Source of the DNA: Periplaneta americana
Lineage: Eukaryota; Arthropoda; Insecta; Blattodea; Blattidae
DNA: 64,000 bases
Assembly: GCF_040183065.1 (NCBI RefSeq)
Contig: NC_091132.1
Span: 87,930,606 to 87,994,605 of the forward strand
Direction of reading: 5' to 3'
A model generated the notes under the pieces. That model made no database searches. It was not told the origin of the DNA and saw only the letters and a list, made by a program, of their open reading frames with translations. The position numbers and the translations under genes were made by a program. This document shows positions 47,264-59,005 of the stretch, in pieces (within the stretch, counting starts at the first letter, position 1; each line of letters begins with the position of its first letter).

Positions 47264-48972
47264 CTGGATCAACGGCGTTTGCTACCCCCTTCCACGATGG
47301 AGTTCGATGATACTGGCGTAAAATAAAAAAAACACTTTACTAGATATACGAGGGAAGAAAAGTAGTTCATCCATTTACGTAAACTAGGAAATATTGCGCT
47401 TTTGAGTTTGATCATTTTCATTACTGTAGGTTTTTGTTTAATCAAAATACAGTACAGTATTAACAATGAGTGTTTTTACTCACGAACTGAGGTGTCCATG
47501 TGGACATATTCATTATGCAGTGTATATTATACTGTCTACAGCAAATTAGCGTACAATATAGAGAATGAAGTTAAATTGAAAAATAATCATAATATGGATA
47601 TTTAAACACATTTTTTAAAATGGTGCCGTTCATTTCGATACAGGCTTCAGTTATAATGTGCATATTATCGCACTATAGACTATTGCATCTAATCCCAATT
47701 ACCAGTTTCGTTCTTCGTACTAGTAACTCATGTTGAAATAATTCTGTACCTACTCTATAAAAGAGTACCTTACGTACTGTAAATTCAATCTTCACTTCTG
47801 CCCGATTCGAAAAGATAAAATTACTCAGACATACTATCTACTGTCCGTCCAAGTGGTTATGTCGCAGGGTCGTAGAAAGGGAGGAAATCACGTGACAGTT
47901 AATTACTCAACGAGGCCCTTTTATTTAAGTTATTTTAAACAGTTGTATAATATTACGTAGACGTCCAAATCCTAACAGAAATTAATGTTCTCAGAAAAGA
48001 GCTAAGACAGCCCAGCCACTAGCTGGTGAATAAAAGCTGGTAGGGGAAACTGGGATACGACGTAGGCAAATGGACGACAGTATCTGTGCGAAAATGATTC
48101 AATATTGAAAGCTCTTTCGTCACTGGGAAACGCGAACATATTTTTGGAACGTACTGTTTTCTATAACCGTAAGGCTACTATGACTGTATATGTGGTCTTG
48201 GATCTGTGTGGAGGACGGTTGAACTTCATTAGTAGAAAGGGTGGGAGTGAAGTACATTCAAAAACTCAGGTACAATAAAAATTGAAGTAAAAATAGAATG
48301 ATGTCCCTGTATAAGTTGTACATAAAGACATGCAGTGCCGTTGTAGACTCACGAGGCATATTGCACTTTATATATACTATCGAATTAAGAAACGAACAAC
48401 ACGCACACGGGAACAGCTGCACTACGACTGCGATACTCAGCAAGGCCAACAAGTAAGCAAGCAGGCTTGCTACTCCCTCCAGTGCGCTGCAAACGAGTGG
48501 AGGCTCGCTTATAGGAAAAACCCCGCGCCACGGGGGAAAGCATAACTGATCGCACTGTGTTTGTCTATGGTTCTGTCTGTCACGGCGGATTAAATAAGAC
48601 TTTTTCAATATAACAGAGCTTTATTAACAAATTATACTAAAAATCTTAGACCATAAAACTTAACTAAATCTGAATACAGATTTGAAAACCTCGTGTTTAC
48701 TTATGTACGAATCAATTCATAATATGTAGATCCAACTACTGTACTTTGAATAAAAATTACAATAAAATATTTAAATAATAATAAATCAATAAAATAAAAT
48801 AAAGTTTTAACAAACTGTTGTCTATAAGAATCTACATAGAAAGTATCAGCAGCACTAAAAAAAAATAAAATAAATATGTTCGTATTCATCCTCTAGTTGA
48901 ACGAAACAGTTAACTTATAATATTTTGTAACAGTGTTATATTCGTAATGGCACAGGACAAAAGTAAATAGGC
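47264..48972. other. no gene recognised
   Basis: Several small frames (47269-47466, 48258-48608, 48701-48889) show no domain. A GC-richer patch at 48400-48545 is unexplained. Confidence 0.35.
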
Positions 48973-49191
48973 CTACATTAAAGAAACCAAAGAGGAAATT
49001 CTAGATAAGATTGAACAAAAATTATTAATTTTAAAACCAAATGGCGGTTTTTCCATTGATTCTTTTAATTTTGGAATAACTTCAGCACGAAGTTTGTTTG
49101 CTCCATCCTTGACATTTCGTGATATTGTCGTCGAATGTGGAATAATGGAATATACATACACCTTACCATAAGTAGCTCCAACGTCAATCAT
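48973..49191 (-). pseudogene. hAT transposase fragment
   Basis: MIDVGATYGKVYVYSIIPHS followed by TTISRNVKDGANKLRAEVIP resembles the segment ahead of the first catalytic Asp in Hermes/ZBED-type hAT transposases (typically LP..TTISRNV...A..LR.EV....). The following TTDMWT-like catalytic stretch is absent. Isolated relic; unrelated in sequence to the intact hAT at 40 kb. Confidence 0.55.
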
Positions 49192-49641
49192 TGTCTGCGA
49201 TTAAGCATCTCTTAATATATACTAATTTTAAAATGTTAGTGAACGTATAGATTTGGTTTATTTTTATTAAATATTGTCACTGAAATAGTTTGTCTGCTTT
49301 TGAAGAAATTTGACACCCAACATAAAATCTCTGTCCTTTTTATACAATCACATATTTACTAAGCTACATTAAATATTTTCGTTGCTGATATGAGTTCGAC
49401 AAGTTGGATGCTGAATAGCACTATTGCTAATATAAAACATTACTTCATTAAAAAAATTGTGTTACCTATATCACAATTATGTTTCCTTGTTTAAATGTTA
49501 GAATACTTCTCAATTTTCGTGATACATGAAATAAAAACAAAGTGGTAACCTTCTTAGATAGGCTGTTTTGGGTGTCAGGCATTTAAAGGCGATGTAATTG
49601 TAGTGCAAGAATCTCGAACGCTCGCGGCCGACCGAGTAAAC

Positions 49642-50815
49642 CAGTGATGTCAAAGCAAGCGCATTTTTCTGACCTTGACGTCGTGCGCGGGCAGCAAGCG
49701 CTAAGTATGGAAAGAGGAAGGGTTGTGTATATGAATAAGCAACCTGTTGGATTAAGAAAACAGTGGTGCACAAACTTCAAACGGAACGTGAAATTTTATC
49801 TCGTTATTCTTATATATGGCTTCTTTCTGTGTAATATTATCTACATTGTCTGTAAAACAAAAGTACTAACACTGATTTCTTAATATTGCACTTGTGTTTT
49901 AAATCTTAATAATATAATAGAGAGTTAATAAGGAATATTCACTTAAGTTCCATAGTAGTATAATATTATACTGTACTAAGTGGATGAAGCACATCATTCA
50001 TAAAGAAAGTGATATTCCAAAGAAAGAGATTGAGTATGACATGATAAGTTGGAATTTATATTGATGGTATCTTTAGCCTTACAAAAGTAATCAATAAACT
50101 AATCAAATCAATATTACAGTACAAAGCAAAGTTACCTAGGTACTATATCTGTTTTAAGTATAACTAATATTACATAACAAAACTCTTATCGCATTATGCT
50201 TTTAAGGTGATATTTGTGAGCAACTTCCTATCATCAGAATATTAAATTATTTTCTCGAAATCTGCTGAAGCTACAGAGTTGACATTTTTACAACACACGG
50301 GCACGTATCTTTTGCTTATGATGTAACATTAGTTGCTTTGTTAATTCATTTCCTTACAAACAATTTCCATGCGAATATTTTCAAAATTTTCAATACACTA
50401 TCTTCAGTAATGCGTATATACGGTATATTAGATTTACGAAAATATTCTGTAAGGCTACTAAATAAATAGGCCTATATCTAAAAATTTCACGTTTCTATAC
50501 GAAAAGTTGAGAAAATATTTCTTTCGAATAAAAAAATCAAACTTGTGAAAAATGAGCATTAAAATTAAAAATTACATTCTTATAATGCACTTATACTTCT
50601 CAGGCAAATCTAAAAATTAACATGGATACAGTTTTAATAAGTTCTCTTCTCTTTATCTATTGAATCAATGCTGGGCATCCCTGAATATAGCTCGCCCAAG
50701 CGGCATATACCACCTATTTCGTCTGTCTCTTTCCTTTCCGCTGTAAAGCGCTCAGGCTCTCCTGGGCTCTAAAGCGCGTGCTTACTCCTGTGGGCATCAA
50801 TTGACATGCCTGGTC
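49642..50815. mobile_element. possible hAT-like TIR element, non-coding
   Basis: CAGTGATGTCAAAGCAAGCG at the left resembles CAGGCATGTCAATTGATGCC on the complement of the right end. The heptamer AGTAAAC lies directly outside both (49635-49641, 50816-50822). TIR identity is modest and the interior has no transposase. Confidence 0.45.
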
Positions 50816-50822
50816 AGTAAAC

Positions 50823-51523
50823 GTTTCAACCGACAGGTTATAAATTCTCGACTGCATGCGCTCGAGCGTATTAATTTCCGGCTGCCTTCTTCAGAACCGA
50901 GAACTGATCGGCAAGTTCAGTCGGACGTTTTCAAGAGAATGTAGAGGTCTAATCTAGTGCAGCAATGCAAGCTCATAAATAAATGTTATTCAACATAAAA
51001 AACAACAAAAAATACAGCCAGTTTATATACAGATTGGAAGTGAAATAACCTTGCAGACTGAAAGGGACGATAGGTTACACTTAAATGAATAGAAAATCTG
51101 TATTACGTTTTGCGATTAAATGCACTGTTAATTAGAAAATTCAGTTTGAAGTTTCAGTAATCCGCCAACATCGCCGCTAACACAAACTTCTCGTCATACA
51201 GATGTAAGAGGTCAACGAAATCGTTGTGTCTCGCTGGATGAGTTATTCTGTGGCGCTGTGCTGCAACCAATTCGCATCGTGCAGTGGCTTCAAATTAGGG
51301 GTTTTTAAATTTAAATTTATACGAAAACCGTCCACACTATTGAAATACCCCAGAGGAATAAATTATTTTTATTAGATATCCTATCGATATGGAAAAGAAT
51401 CACAATCCTACTCGCAATAGTTACCGAATAAGAGATTGTTAAACATTTTTTTTTCTGAAAAAAACTATGAACTTTCCACCAATATGATATAGTATAGTTT
51501 TTTGTTACATAGAACATGACCAA
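50823..51523. other. no feature recognised
   Basis: No coding or repeat structure identified. Confidence 0.4.
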
Positions 51524-51534
51524 TTAGCTCTGGA

Positions 51535-51672
51535 CGGCTGGGGGGATCATCGTGCTAACCACACGATACCTCCATTCTGGTTGGATGATCATCCACCTCT
51601 GCTTCGACATGTGGGCGTGAGGCCAGCAGCCGGCTGGTCGGTCTAGGCCCTTCACGGGCTGTAGCGCCACGG

Positions 51673-51706
<34 letters not shown>
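51535..51706 (+). repeat. SINE family S2, 5'-truncated copy with 11-bp TSD
   Basis: Contains GGTTGGATGATCATCCACCT, GGTCGGTCTAGGCCCTTCAC and GGGCTGTAGCGCCACGG, then an (ATT)n tail. The tRNA head is missing. TTAGCTCTGGA flanks it at 51524-51534 and 51707-51717, a clean target-primed retrotransposition signature. Confidence 0.85.
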
Positions 51707-51709
<3 letters not shown>

Positions 51710-51742
51710 GCTCTGGAAATGTGCAAAGCTATTTCACTTCAA

Positions 51743-51747
<5 letters not shown>

Positions 51748-51778
<31 letters not shown>
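51748..51778. repeat. (TA)n microsatellite
   Basis: About 15 TA units immediately left of the LINE fragment at 51779. Confidence 0.9.
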
Positions 51779-51782
<4 letters not shown>

Positions 51783-52830
51783 TAATGTATTAAGTGAATT
51801 TATTAAAATTAAAATAGGTGTTCCGCAAGGTACAGTCCTTGGACGGATTTTATTTTTAATATATAGACTATTAATGACCTTTTAATGATAGACCTTAAAG
51901 AATATGAAGGTGATTTATGTTCGTATGCTGATGATACTGTTTTACTTTTTTAGTGGAAAACTTGGGCTGATGCTTATTATAATGCAAATTGCGACTTAAA
52001 ATTAATAAAAAAATGGTTTGACTTAAATTCACTTGTAATTAATAAAGATAAAAGAATAGCTATCCAATTTTCTTTTAATAATAAAGGTAATAAACCAATT
52101 TAATCTATACTACAAATTAAAATGCATAATTCTGATTGTTCCGATATAAATTGCAATTGTTCAGTTATTAATGAAGTTAATGAGGTTAAATACTTAGGTA
52201 TAATTATTGATAATCATTTAAAATGGAATAATCATATTCATTATATTTGTAATAAATTACGTAAAACATTATGTTACTTTGTTATTCTAAGAAATATTTT
52301 ATCAATTAACTGTTTACGTGTAATTTAGTTAGCATTATTTCAATCTATATTTATGTATGGTATTATAGGTTGGGGTGGAACTTATAAATCCAACCTTTAT
52401 CCGTTAATTTTACTGCAGAAGAAAAGTATTAAAATTTGTTTAAAAAAGCAGAAAGATTGCCCAACTGAATTGTTGTTTAAACATTTCATAGTTTTCAACA
52501 TTAAACAAATTTATTATTTCATTTTATTAAAATATTTTCATAGAAATTTTAATATTAGCTCTGGTATATACATAAATATAGAACTAAAAATATGAATTCT
52601 CTGCTTTTGTGTGAACCAAAGTGTAAAACCAATGCAGCTTTTTATCATAGCATGAGTCAAGATCCCAGACTATTAAACAAATTTTATTCCAATAATATTT
52701 CAACCACGAATCCTCTCCAAATTAATAAAAAAAAATTGTATTGGATTTATAGTTTGGGTTAAAACATATTAAACCTATTTAATCTGTATTCACTCTAAAT
52801 TTTAATTTTATTTTTGTCTGTATTGGAATC
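51779..52830 (+). mobile_element. AT-rich LINE reverse-transcriptase fragment
   Basis: Begins inside the palm with IGVPQGTVLGRILFLI, then LCSYADDTVLLF (catalytic YADD). It continues through LKLIKKWFDLNSLVINKD and, after stops, INEVNEVKYLGIIIDNHLKW, ALFQSIFMYGIIGWGG and PLILLQKKSIKICLKKQKD. Several nonsense codons and frame changes show decay. Codons are extremely AT-rich compared with the other LINEs here. CR1/Jockey group by motif order. Confidence 0.75.
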
Positions 52831-52920
52831 CCCTCCTGAGCACGAGTCTCACTCATTCAGAAGTGGGCTAGTTTATCTTTCATTGTATTTATTAATTTGT
52901 ATTCATTTCAAACTTACTAG

Positions 52921-52967
<47 letters not shown>
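52921..52967. repeat. (TA)n microsatellite
   Basis: About 23 TA units downstream of the LINE fragment. Confidence 0.9.
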
Positions 52968-52969
<2 letters not shown>

Positions 52970-53870
52970 AAGAATGTAAGCAAAGAAGCTAACTAAAAAT
53001 ATGCTAACAGTAAGTTAAGAATCCGGAAAAGACAGTAATGCCGAAGTCTGACTGAACGGGAGGCTGGAATTTCTTGAGGGTGGGAAAAATTCAAGGGATC
53101 TAAATCCATAAAACAGGTGATTATTTCGTAATTTTCGTTACAAAAATTCAATTAAAATTGCTGAAAGAATTTAATCTGCTTCACCAAAACAAAGATTTTC
53201 TCAGAGATACAAACTTGTTTCTCTAAGGATTAGTCTCTGACGTACCTACATACTGGAGCAAGTTTTTCATGTGAATTATTTTTATTCACACGTTTACAGA
53301 TTCCCATTGATAAAAAAGTAAGTAATTTGAAAAATATTAACCACTGACTAACCCAGTCAAGAAATATTTCCCATCACATATTTGATTATTACCTCTTATC
53401 AATTTATCCATCTCAATACAAGTTAGGCCATGCACCTAAGTACCCTCAATCTGCATTTCTCACGCAATAAAAATGTTACAATGCACATTTCGAGGAAACA
53501 GACATATTTAGTAATAACCAGTGTTCCGTGTTAGATCAAATAAGCATTAGACTACAGATAACATCAAACAAGATAAGATATGTTTCAGTGCAGAATTTAG
53601 CAGGGAATGTGAAAAACTGCTCGTTTGTAGTAAAACTGCACTTTATCTGCATTGAAGTTGGTATAAAATCACAGTTTGCAGGCTAACTGCGCTAGTTTTT
53701 CGTCTTTCCTAAAAAATCAGATTTTTTGATAAAGTGCAATTTGATTCTAGGCGAGTCAATTGTTCTTTTTCTGACACATATCGTCAAGTGAGATGTTATG
53801 TCTGATAACAGATGCACATATCAGCCAATCAGAGGTAATTAGGATTAACGAAAATTCGTGTTTTTAGTAA
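52968..53870. other. no feature recognised
   Basis: AT-rich sequence without coding or repeat structure. Confidence 0.4.
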
Positions 53871-54190
53871 ATAATAATAATCCTTGGCGCTACAGACCGT
53901 GAAGGGCCCAGACCGATCAGCCGGCTACTGGCCTCACACCCACATGCCGAAGCAGAGGTAGACGATCATCCAACCAGAATGGACGTATCGTGTGGTTAGC
54001 ACGATGATACCCCCAGCCGTTATATCTGGCTTTCGCGACCGGATTTCGCTACCTATCGCAGCTCCCCAAGTGCATCACGATGCTGGGTGGGCATCGGTCC
54101 CATACACTGGCTGAAATTTCATGAGAAAATTTCTTCCCCCATGAGGACTCGAACAAGCGTGCATTCCGTAACGCAAGTCCACGGCGCGGG
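53871..54190 (-). repeat. SINE family S2, near full-length copy
   Basis: Minus strand: tRNA-like head around CGTTACGGAATGCACGCTTG and TTCGAGTCCTC, body TGGGACCGATGCCCACCCAG and GGTTGGATGATCGTCTACCT, 3' end GGTCTGTAGCGCCAAGG and a short (ATT)n tail. The A-box half of the head is disrupted by an S1 fragment junction. Confidence 0.8.
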
Positions 54191-54200
54191 ACCGTGTTTT

Positions 54201-54290
54201 TAATAGGTTACTTGACACTGTATCAACTACTAGGGTACTTAGCATCAATGGAATTGGTGATATATTATTTAGTGCACTGCTTGTGATTTT
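54201..54290 (-). repeat. SINE family S1, 3'-end fragment
   Basis: GTAGTTGATACAGTGTCAAG on the minus strand and the adjoining ATCAATGGAATTGGTGATAT on the plus strand match the S1 3' region as kept in the copy at 17568. Confidence 0.5.
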
Positions 54291-54329
54291 CCGATCGATG
54301 GTATAGAGCTGGAAGATATAGAATTCTTA

Positions 54330-54860
54330 CTGAGAAGTCCTTGACCTACGAATAGTGAAGACTAAAGGTCGATCTGCAGAAAACTGTATATTTGACTGTG
54401 AGAGGAGAGAGTTAAGATCTGACTAGATCAGGATGTTTTAAGATATGTAGAGAAGTTTAAATATCTTAGAGCCATAATGGAAAAAAATTGTGCATGTGAA
54501 TCTGAAATTTAGAATAGAGTAATGCAGGTAAGAGTTGCTATTGAAAGGATATTTTGGATTACAGATCTGTCCAAAGAAACTAAGAACAATATCATTAACA
54601 CAATAACAGAAAGCATTCTAACATATGATTCTATGAGTTGAACCATTACAGAGAGAATAAAACATCGAATCAACGCTGTAAAAATAGATGAATTTTTACG
54701 GACCTGAGAATATCAAGGTTGGAGAGGATTCGAAATATAGAGATGAGAAAATGAAACGGTTTATAAACGTGTTGTGGTGTCGAAGAGCTTGAGATGGCTT
54801 GGATATATTCAGAGATGACTAAGAAAGGCATTGGTAGTTTCGCGAACGGTGGAAAAGAGG
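54330..54860 (+). pseudogene. RTE-type LINE reverse-transcriptase C-terminal relic
   Basis: Readable pieces in order: VEKFKYLRAIMEKNCACESE, NRVMQVRVAIERIFWITDLS, KETKNNIINTITESILTYDS, TITERIKHRINAVKIDEFLR and LRWLGYIQR. This is the FKYLGS.....L.YG.E.W...KR.EA.EM..LR order of RTE-like elements. Numerous stops. It is a different, older family from L-A. Confidence 0.65.
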
Positions 54861-55170
54861 AAAATTACGACATACATGCAAAGGTCTCATGATACGAAAG
54901 ATGCAGTATCATGAATTGGAAGAGAAACAGTGACAGGATAGTCAGAATCGTCTGCCCTATGCTGATGGTTACATTCATATTAAATTTTGGAAAATTTCCT
55001 GGTAACTTCAAGTAATCAGACCAATTGGGAATAGAACCAAAGCCCAAACACAGTTTCAGAATACGAGTCATTAGTCAAGTGGTGCAGTTAAGTGTTTCAG
55101 CAATGAGGTGAAGTGAAGTTTTTAATATTTTAAATTACTTGTTTCTGTCTATATATACGAAGAGTCCACT
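54861..55170. other. no feature recognised
   Basis: Short AT-rich interval; the minus-strand frame 54865-55071 has no domain. Confidence 0.4.
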
Positions 55171-55534
55171 GCAAGAATGATGGATGTCATTTAGAATACA
55201 TTTTGCAGGAGAAACAATTGAAAGTTTGAAATGCTTAGCGCTCAAAGCTTAACTGTGATTTTCCGACCGTTACTGGAAAATGACTATCAGTGTTAATGCC
55301 ATATAACTTTCTATGTACATTCTATATGTCTTAAGCTATGCATTGACAGTCTTGGTTCATTTTCGATAAGAAAGTGACATCCACACTGTGATTTTCCGAT
55401 CGTTACTGGACAATGACTATCAGTGTTAATGCCATATAACTCTCTATGTACATTCTATATGTCTTAAGCTATGCATTGACAGTCTTGGTTCATTTTCGAC
55501 AAGAAAGTGACATCCATCATTCTATATATATTGC
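55171..55534. mobile_element. MITE-like element with internal 133-bp tandem duplication
   Basis: AGAATGATGGATGTCA near the left end is mirrored near the right end. Inside, ACTGTGATTTTCCGACCGTT at 55252 and ACTGTGATTTTCCGATCGTT at 55385 begin two ~133-bp units that differ at only a few positions, so the duplication is recent or homogenised. Non-coding; no firm TSD. Confidence 0.7.
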
Positions 55535-55688
55535 AATATCTCTTTAAATAAAACCAGGAAGCGTTTTCGAAAAAAAATGGAAAATGTTCCCATGCTGAAT
55601 CTTTCGTACACTACTTTTAACACTTGAATATAAATAATTTATTAAGTTAAATGGCGATCTTACTTGTGTTAATTATGTAAGCATGTGC

Positions 55689-55732
55689 GGCTTACAGCTG
55701 TTTCGGTGCTACTTGACACCATCCTCAGAGCC
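55689..55732 (-). ncRNA. hammerhead-ribozyme-like motif
   Basis: On the minus strand, in order: GGCT (stem I), CTGAGGA (matches the invariant CUGANGA core), a short GGTG...CACC hairpin (stem II, preceded by one unpaired U), GAAA (second core), CAGCTGTA (a very short, self-complementary stem III ending in a GUA cleavage-type triplet), then AGCC pairing with the first GGCT. Such minimal hammerheads with tiny stem III are known from Penelope-like retroelements. Whether this one cleaves is untested. Confidence 0.5.
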
Positions 55733-55749
55733 TTCACTTAACTACGTAG

Positions 55750-56253
55750 TTGAAATACTAAATGGGCTTTCAAATAAATTGAAAGTTAGAATTTATAAAA
55801 CAGTTATACTATCGGTTGTTCTGTATGGTTGTAAAACTTGGACTCTCACCTTGAGAAAGGAACAGAGATTAAGGGTGTTTGAGAATAAGGTACTTAGATA
55901 AATATTTGGGGCTAAGAGGGATAAAGTTACAGGAGAATGGAGAAAATTACACAACGCAGAACTGCATGCATTGTATTCTTCATCTGACATAATTAGGAAC
56001 ATTAAATCCAGACATTTGATAGGGCAGGGCATGTAGCACGTATGGATGAATCCAGAAATCCAGAAATGCATAGAGAGTCTTAGTTGGGAGACCTGAGGGG
56101 AAAATATATTTAGGGAGGCCGAGATTAGATGGAAGGATAATATAAAAATGGATTTGAGGGAGATGGGATATGATGGTAGGGGCTGGATTAATCTTGCTCA
56201 GGATTGGAACCGATGGCGGGTTTACTTGAGAGGCAATGAACCTCCGGGTTCTA
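55750..56253 (+). mobile_element. 5'-truncated LINE 3' end, family L-A copy 3
   Basis: Starts VEILNGLSNKLKVRIYKTVI and continues LYGCKTWTLTLRKEQRLRVF, slightly further upstream than the other two copies. A nonsense TAA at 55899-55901 (AAA in the other copies) stops it after FENKVLR. A deletion near 56020 removes part of LRWAGHVARM and a 9-base duplication (AATCCAGA) follows. The 3' end is worn and lacks the TAAG tail. Confidence 0.8.
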
Positions 56254-56255
56254 AG

Positions 56256-56898
56256 TTGAAATAATGAACATTACTTCATAAAAAATACCGTGAAGGTTTT
56301 AAATTTCACTTTTAAAATACAAAATCACAACGGTTTTAATTAACTGTCGTAATACACAAGAAACTACACCACCTTGGACATGTTCTGAAGGTTTTCTCTT
56401 CATGATCAATTGATCAGTAACTACCTCATTGATAGAATATTTTTATTCTGTTACATAACAATCGCAATTGTAGAATCGAATGTGTTAATGTGTAGTAGTG
56501 AGATAAAGGAGTTTCTTTAAGAATCGTGACCAAATAGTCTATGCGTATAATAATGTTGTAAAAAAGCGTTCAGCGTGACAGAAATGTCACGCTTAGTCAC
56601 TCGTGTGTGCTTTAGTTCGCCCAGTTCTGAGTTTTCTGGTTGTCAGCTGACTTGACATTGACCAGTCTTGTAGGACAACGGTTCCTAAAAGCATATGGCC
56701 CTATGCTAAAAGCAAAGCGTGAATGAAAATTATCTGGGTTACTAGAGGTGGGAATAGCAGGTCTTAATTGATATTCGCTTTGCTAATTGTCAACTTAATT
56801 GAAGAATAGGTGAAAGGTAAGTGTCCCATCCATCTCCCCTGCAGGTCATAAAATATTTGTCCAAATACAGTAATTGGCTTCCTTATAACTAATAATTA
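56256..56898. other. no feature recognised
   Basis: No coding sequence; a short GTGACAGAAATGTCACGC hairpin near 56574-56591 was noted. Confidence 0.4.
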
Positions 56899-57885
56899 GG
56901 GCGGATGTTGATGAAAAGTAATCCTATTTTTTACATTAGGACGATGCCTATTAATATAGAAATCCTATGTTAATATCAACGTAAGAAGTTAATTTCTTAT
57001 ATTGCATTTTTTTACGTTTTTGAACTAATTGGACATTTTTATATTTTTTCGGCATTTTTTGATCATTTTTAATACTTTGAAGAACTTTTACATCATTTGG
57101 AATGCATTTTACTTTCTTCTTTACCTCTAGATCTGTTAAATCTTTTTCTAAGCAAATAGGTCAGTAGTAATTACCTACTGGATAAGTGAATAATAGTAAA
57201 GTTTGAGTTTTATAGTTTGGAACAAATTCTAAAGTCCATCCCTCATTCTACTGAAGGCTTCACTTCACACAACGGAAGTAATATAAAATGCTTGACATCA
57301 GCTTAGTTTCAGCGAGGGCTTTGAACGTTACTGTTCTTTTGTCGGTACGAGGGTGTCTTCAGAATTTATGTTTGGTAGGGGGGAAACTTCCACCGTGTCC
57401 TGCACAGGACGTTGTGTCTCCAATATGATTAAGAAGGAATGTACATTTTTAACAAAAAGATTGCAAGAATGCACGCTGCGCCCACAATTTGTTTTGTCAT
57501 TCACACTCCCTCATTTGGAAGGTCTGGTAACAAAAGTGAAGAGTGGAAGGAGAAGGAGACGGAGAAAGAAGACACTGACATGGACCACCCCTGAATGAAA
57601 CACGTTGTAAACCCTTATTAAAATCTATAATTTTCCCTTAAAATCATCATTTTTTTGGTTGCCCTCTTCCTTTATCTTAGTCAAATTCCAGGAAGTTGCC
57701 TGTCTCTCCGAGTTTTGCAGGGCAGTCATTGAAACAAGGTGACTAGTTTTTAAGAAGTTGTGGTACGAATACTTTGAATAATATTTAAATGTCATTTTCT
57801 TTTAATTTTATGTCATTTTCCATTAGTTTAAGGGCATTTTAATAATCATTTTAACTAGATTTTTAGGTCATCAACATCCGTCCCC
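56899..57885. mobile_element. TIR element with CATTTT-rich subterminal regions
   Basis: GGGCGGATGTTGATGA at the left and GGGGACGGATGTTGATGA on the complement of the right. Both subterminal regions repeat CATTTTT/TCATTTT many times. The open frame 57353-57598 (81 codons, ending in an Arg/Lys-rich tail) has no family I recognise. No TSD is evident. Layout suits a non-autonomous DNA transposon, possibly hAT. Confidence 0.6.
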
Positions 57886-57900
57886 TACTTATAATATTAT

Positions 57901-58789
57901 TGTGTACTAGCCTTACCCGTGCGCTCCGCTGCACCTGTTAGAAATAAATATAAAGTAATTACATAATTAAAATAGGACGTTTGATCCAGGGAACATTCGT
58001 GTTTGATAGAAGGATAAATCGTTTAATATGTTACTTAATTTAAATTGTATTTAAATAATTAAAATGAGATCATTTTGGTCCAGAGAGCACTCAGAAGTTA
58101 CTGTAATAACATTATACAGTAGCATTATGTCCATCTAGAGAAACTACACTTTCCAATGGTGAAATAATAATGAATTCTACCAATCGGTTAAATAGCTTTC
58201 GATATTACTTCAGATAAACACAGAAACATTCTCTGTAGGCTATGTTTCATAGCTTTCGATTGTTGTTGTCCAATGCCCCTTATAGACGTAGTCATTTGTT
58301 TTCTTTTCATTACACCGCCTTAGATGGCATTGTATTTTAATTTTAAAACTCATTTATCTCATTAAATATCAGCTCTATCAAAATTTTGCAAAGAATACAA
58401 CTTATCGGAAATCATTTTAAGGAAACTTTTGTTATGTAACATATTTCACAAAAATCAATAATAAGCGAGATATTTCGATTTATTTAATTCAGGCTCCCTT
58501 ATAACCCCCCTTTTAAATAACGTATTTTGAATGCCATATGGCCTAAAATCTAAGTTACAGCGAACTTAATTTATATTCCACTTTTCATATAAATCGGTTC
58601 AGCCATTATCGCGTGAAAAGGTAACAAACATCCAGACATACAGACAGACAGACACACATGCAAACAAAATTTCAAAAAAGCGATTTTCGGTTTCAGGGTG
58701 GTTAATTATATATGTTAGAACCAATTATTTTTGGAAAATCGAAAATTACCAGAAAAATTTCGGCTACAGATTTATTATTAGTATAGATA
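57901..58789 (+). repeat. dispersed arthropod repeat, RTE/SINE-like
   Basis: Opens TGTACTAGCCTTACCCGTGC, GCTCCGCTGCACC and closes with ATCGGTTCAGCCATTATCGC, GTGAAAAGGTAACAAACATC, a CAGACAGACAGA run, and TTATTATTAGTATAGATA. These landmarks recur in many arthropod repeats related to RTE-type elements. No coding region remains; the class is uncertain. Confidence 0.5.
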
Positions 58790-59005
58790 TTACACCCTGC
58801 CTAATTCTTAGGACAAATAGGCTATTTCATATAAAATTTTATATTTGAACCTAATTTTTACCTACTGGTTACTACATAGCCCACACAGATAATTAGATTA
58901 TTATACGGCGATAATGAGTAATGTTATGGTACAGAATAATATAGTTTCCACAGAAACATTCCGTGATTATAAAGTAAGAATTTTGTAACTACTGCATACT
59001 TATTA

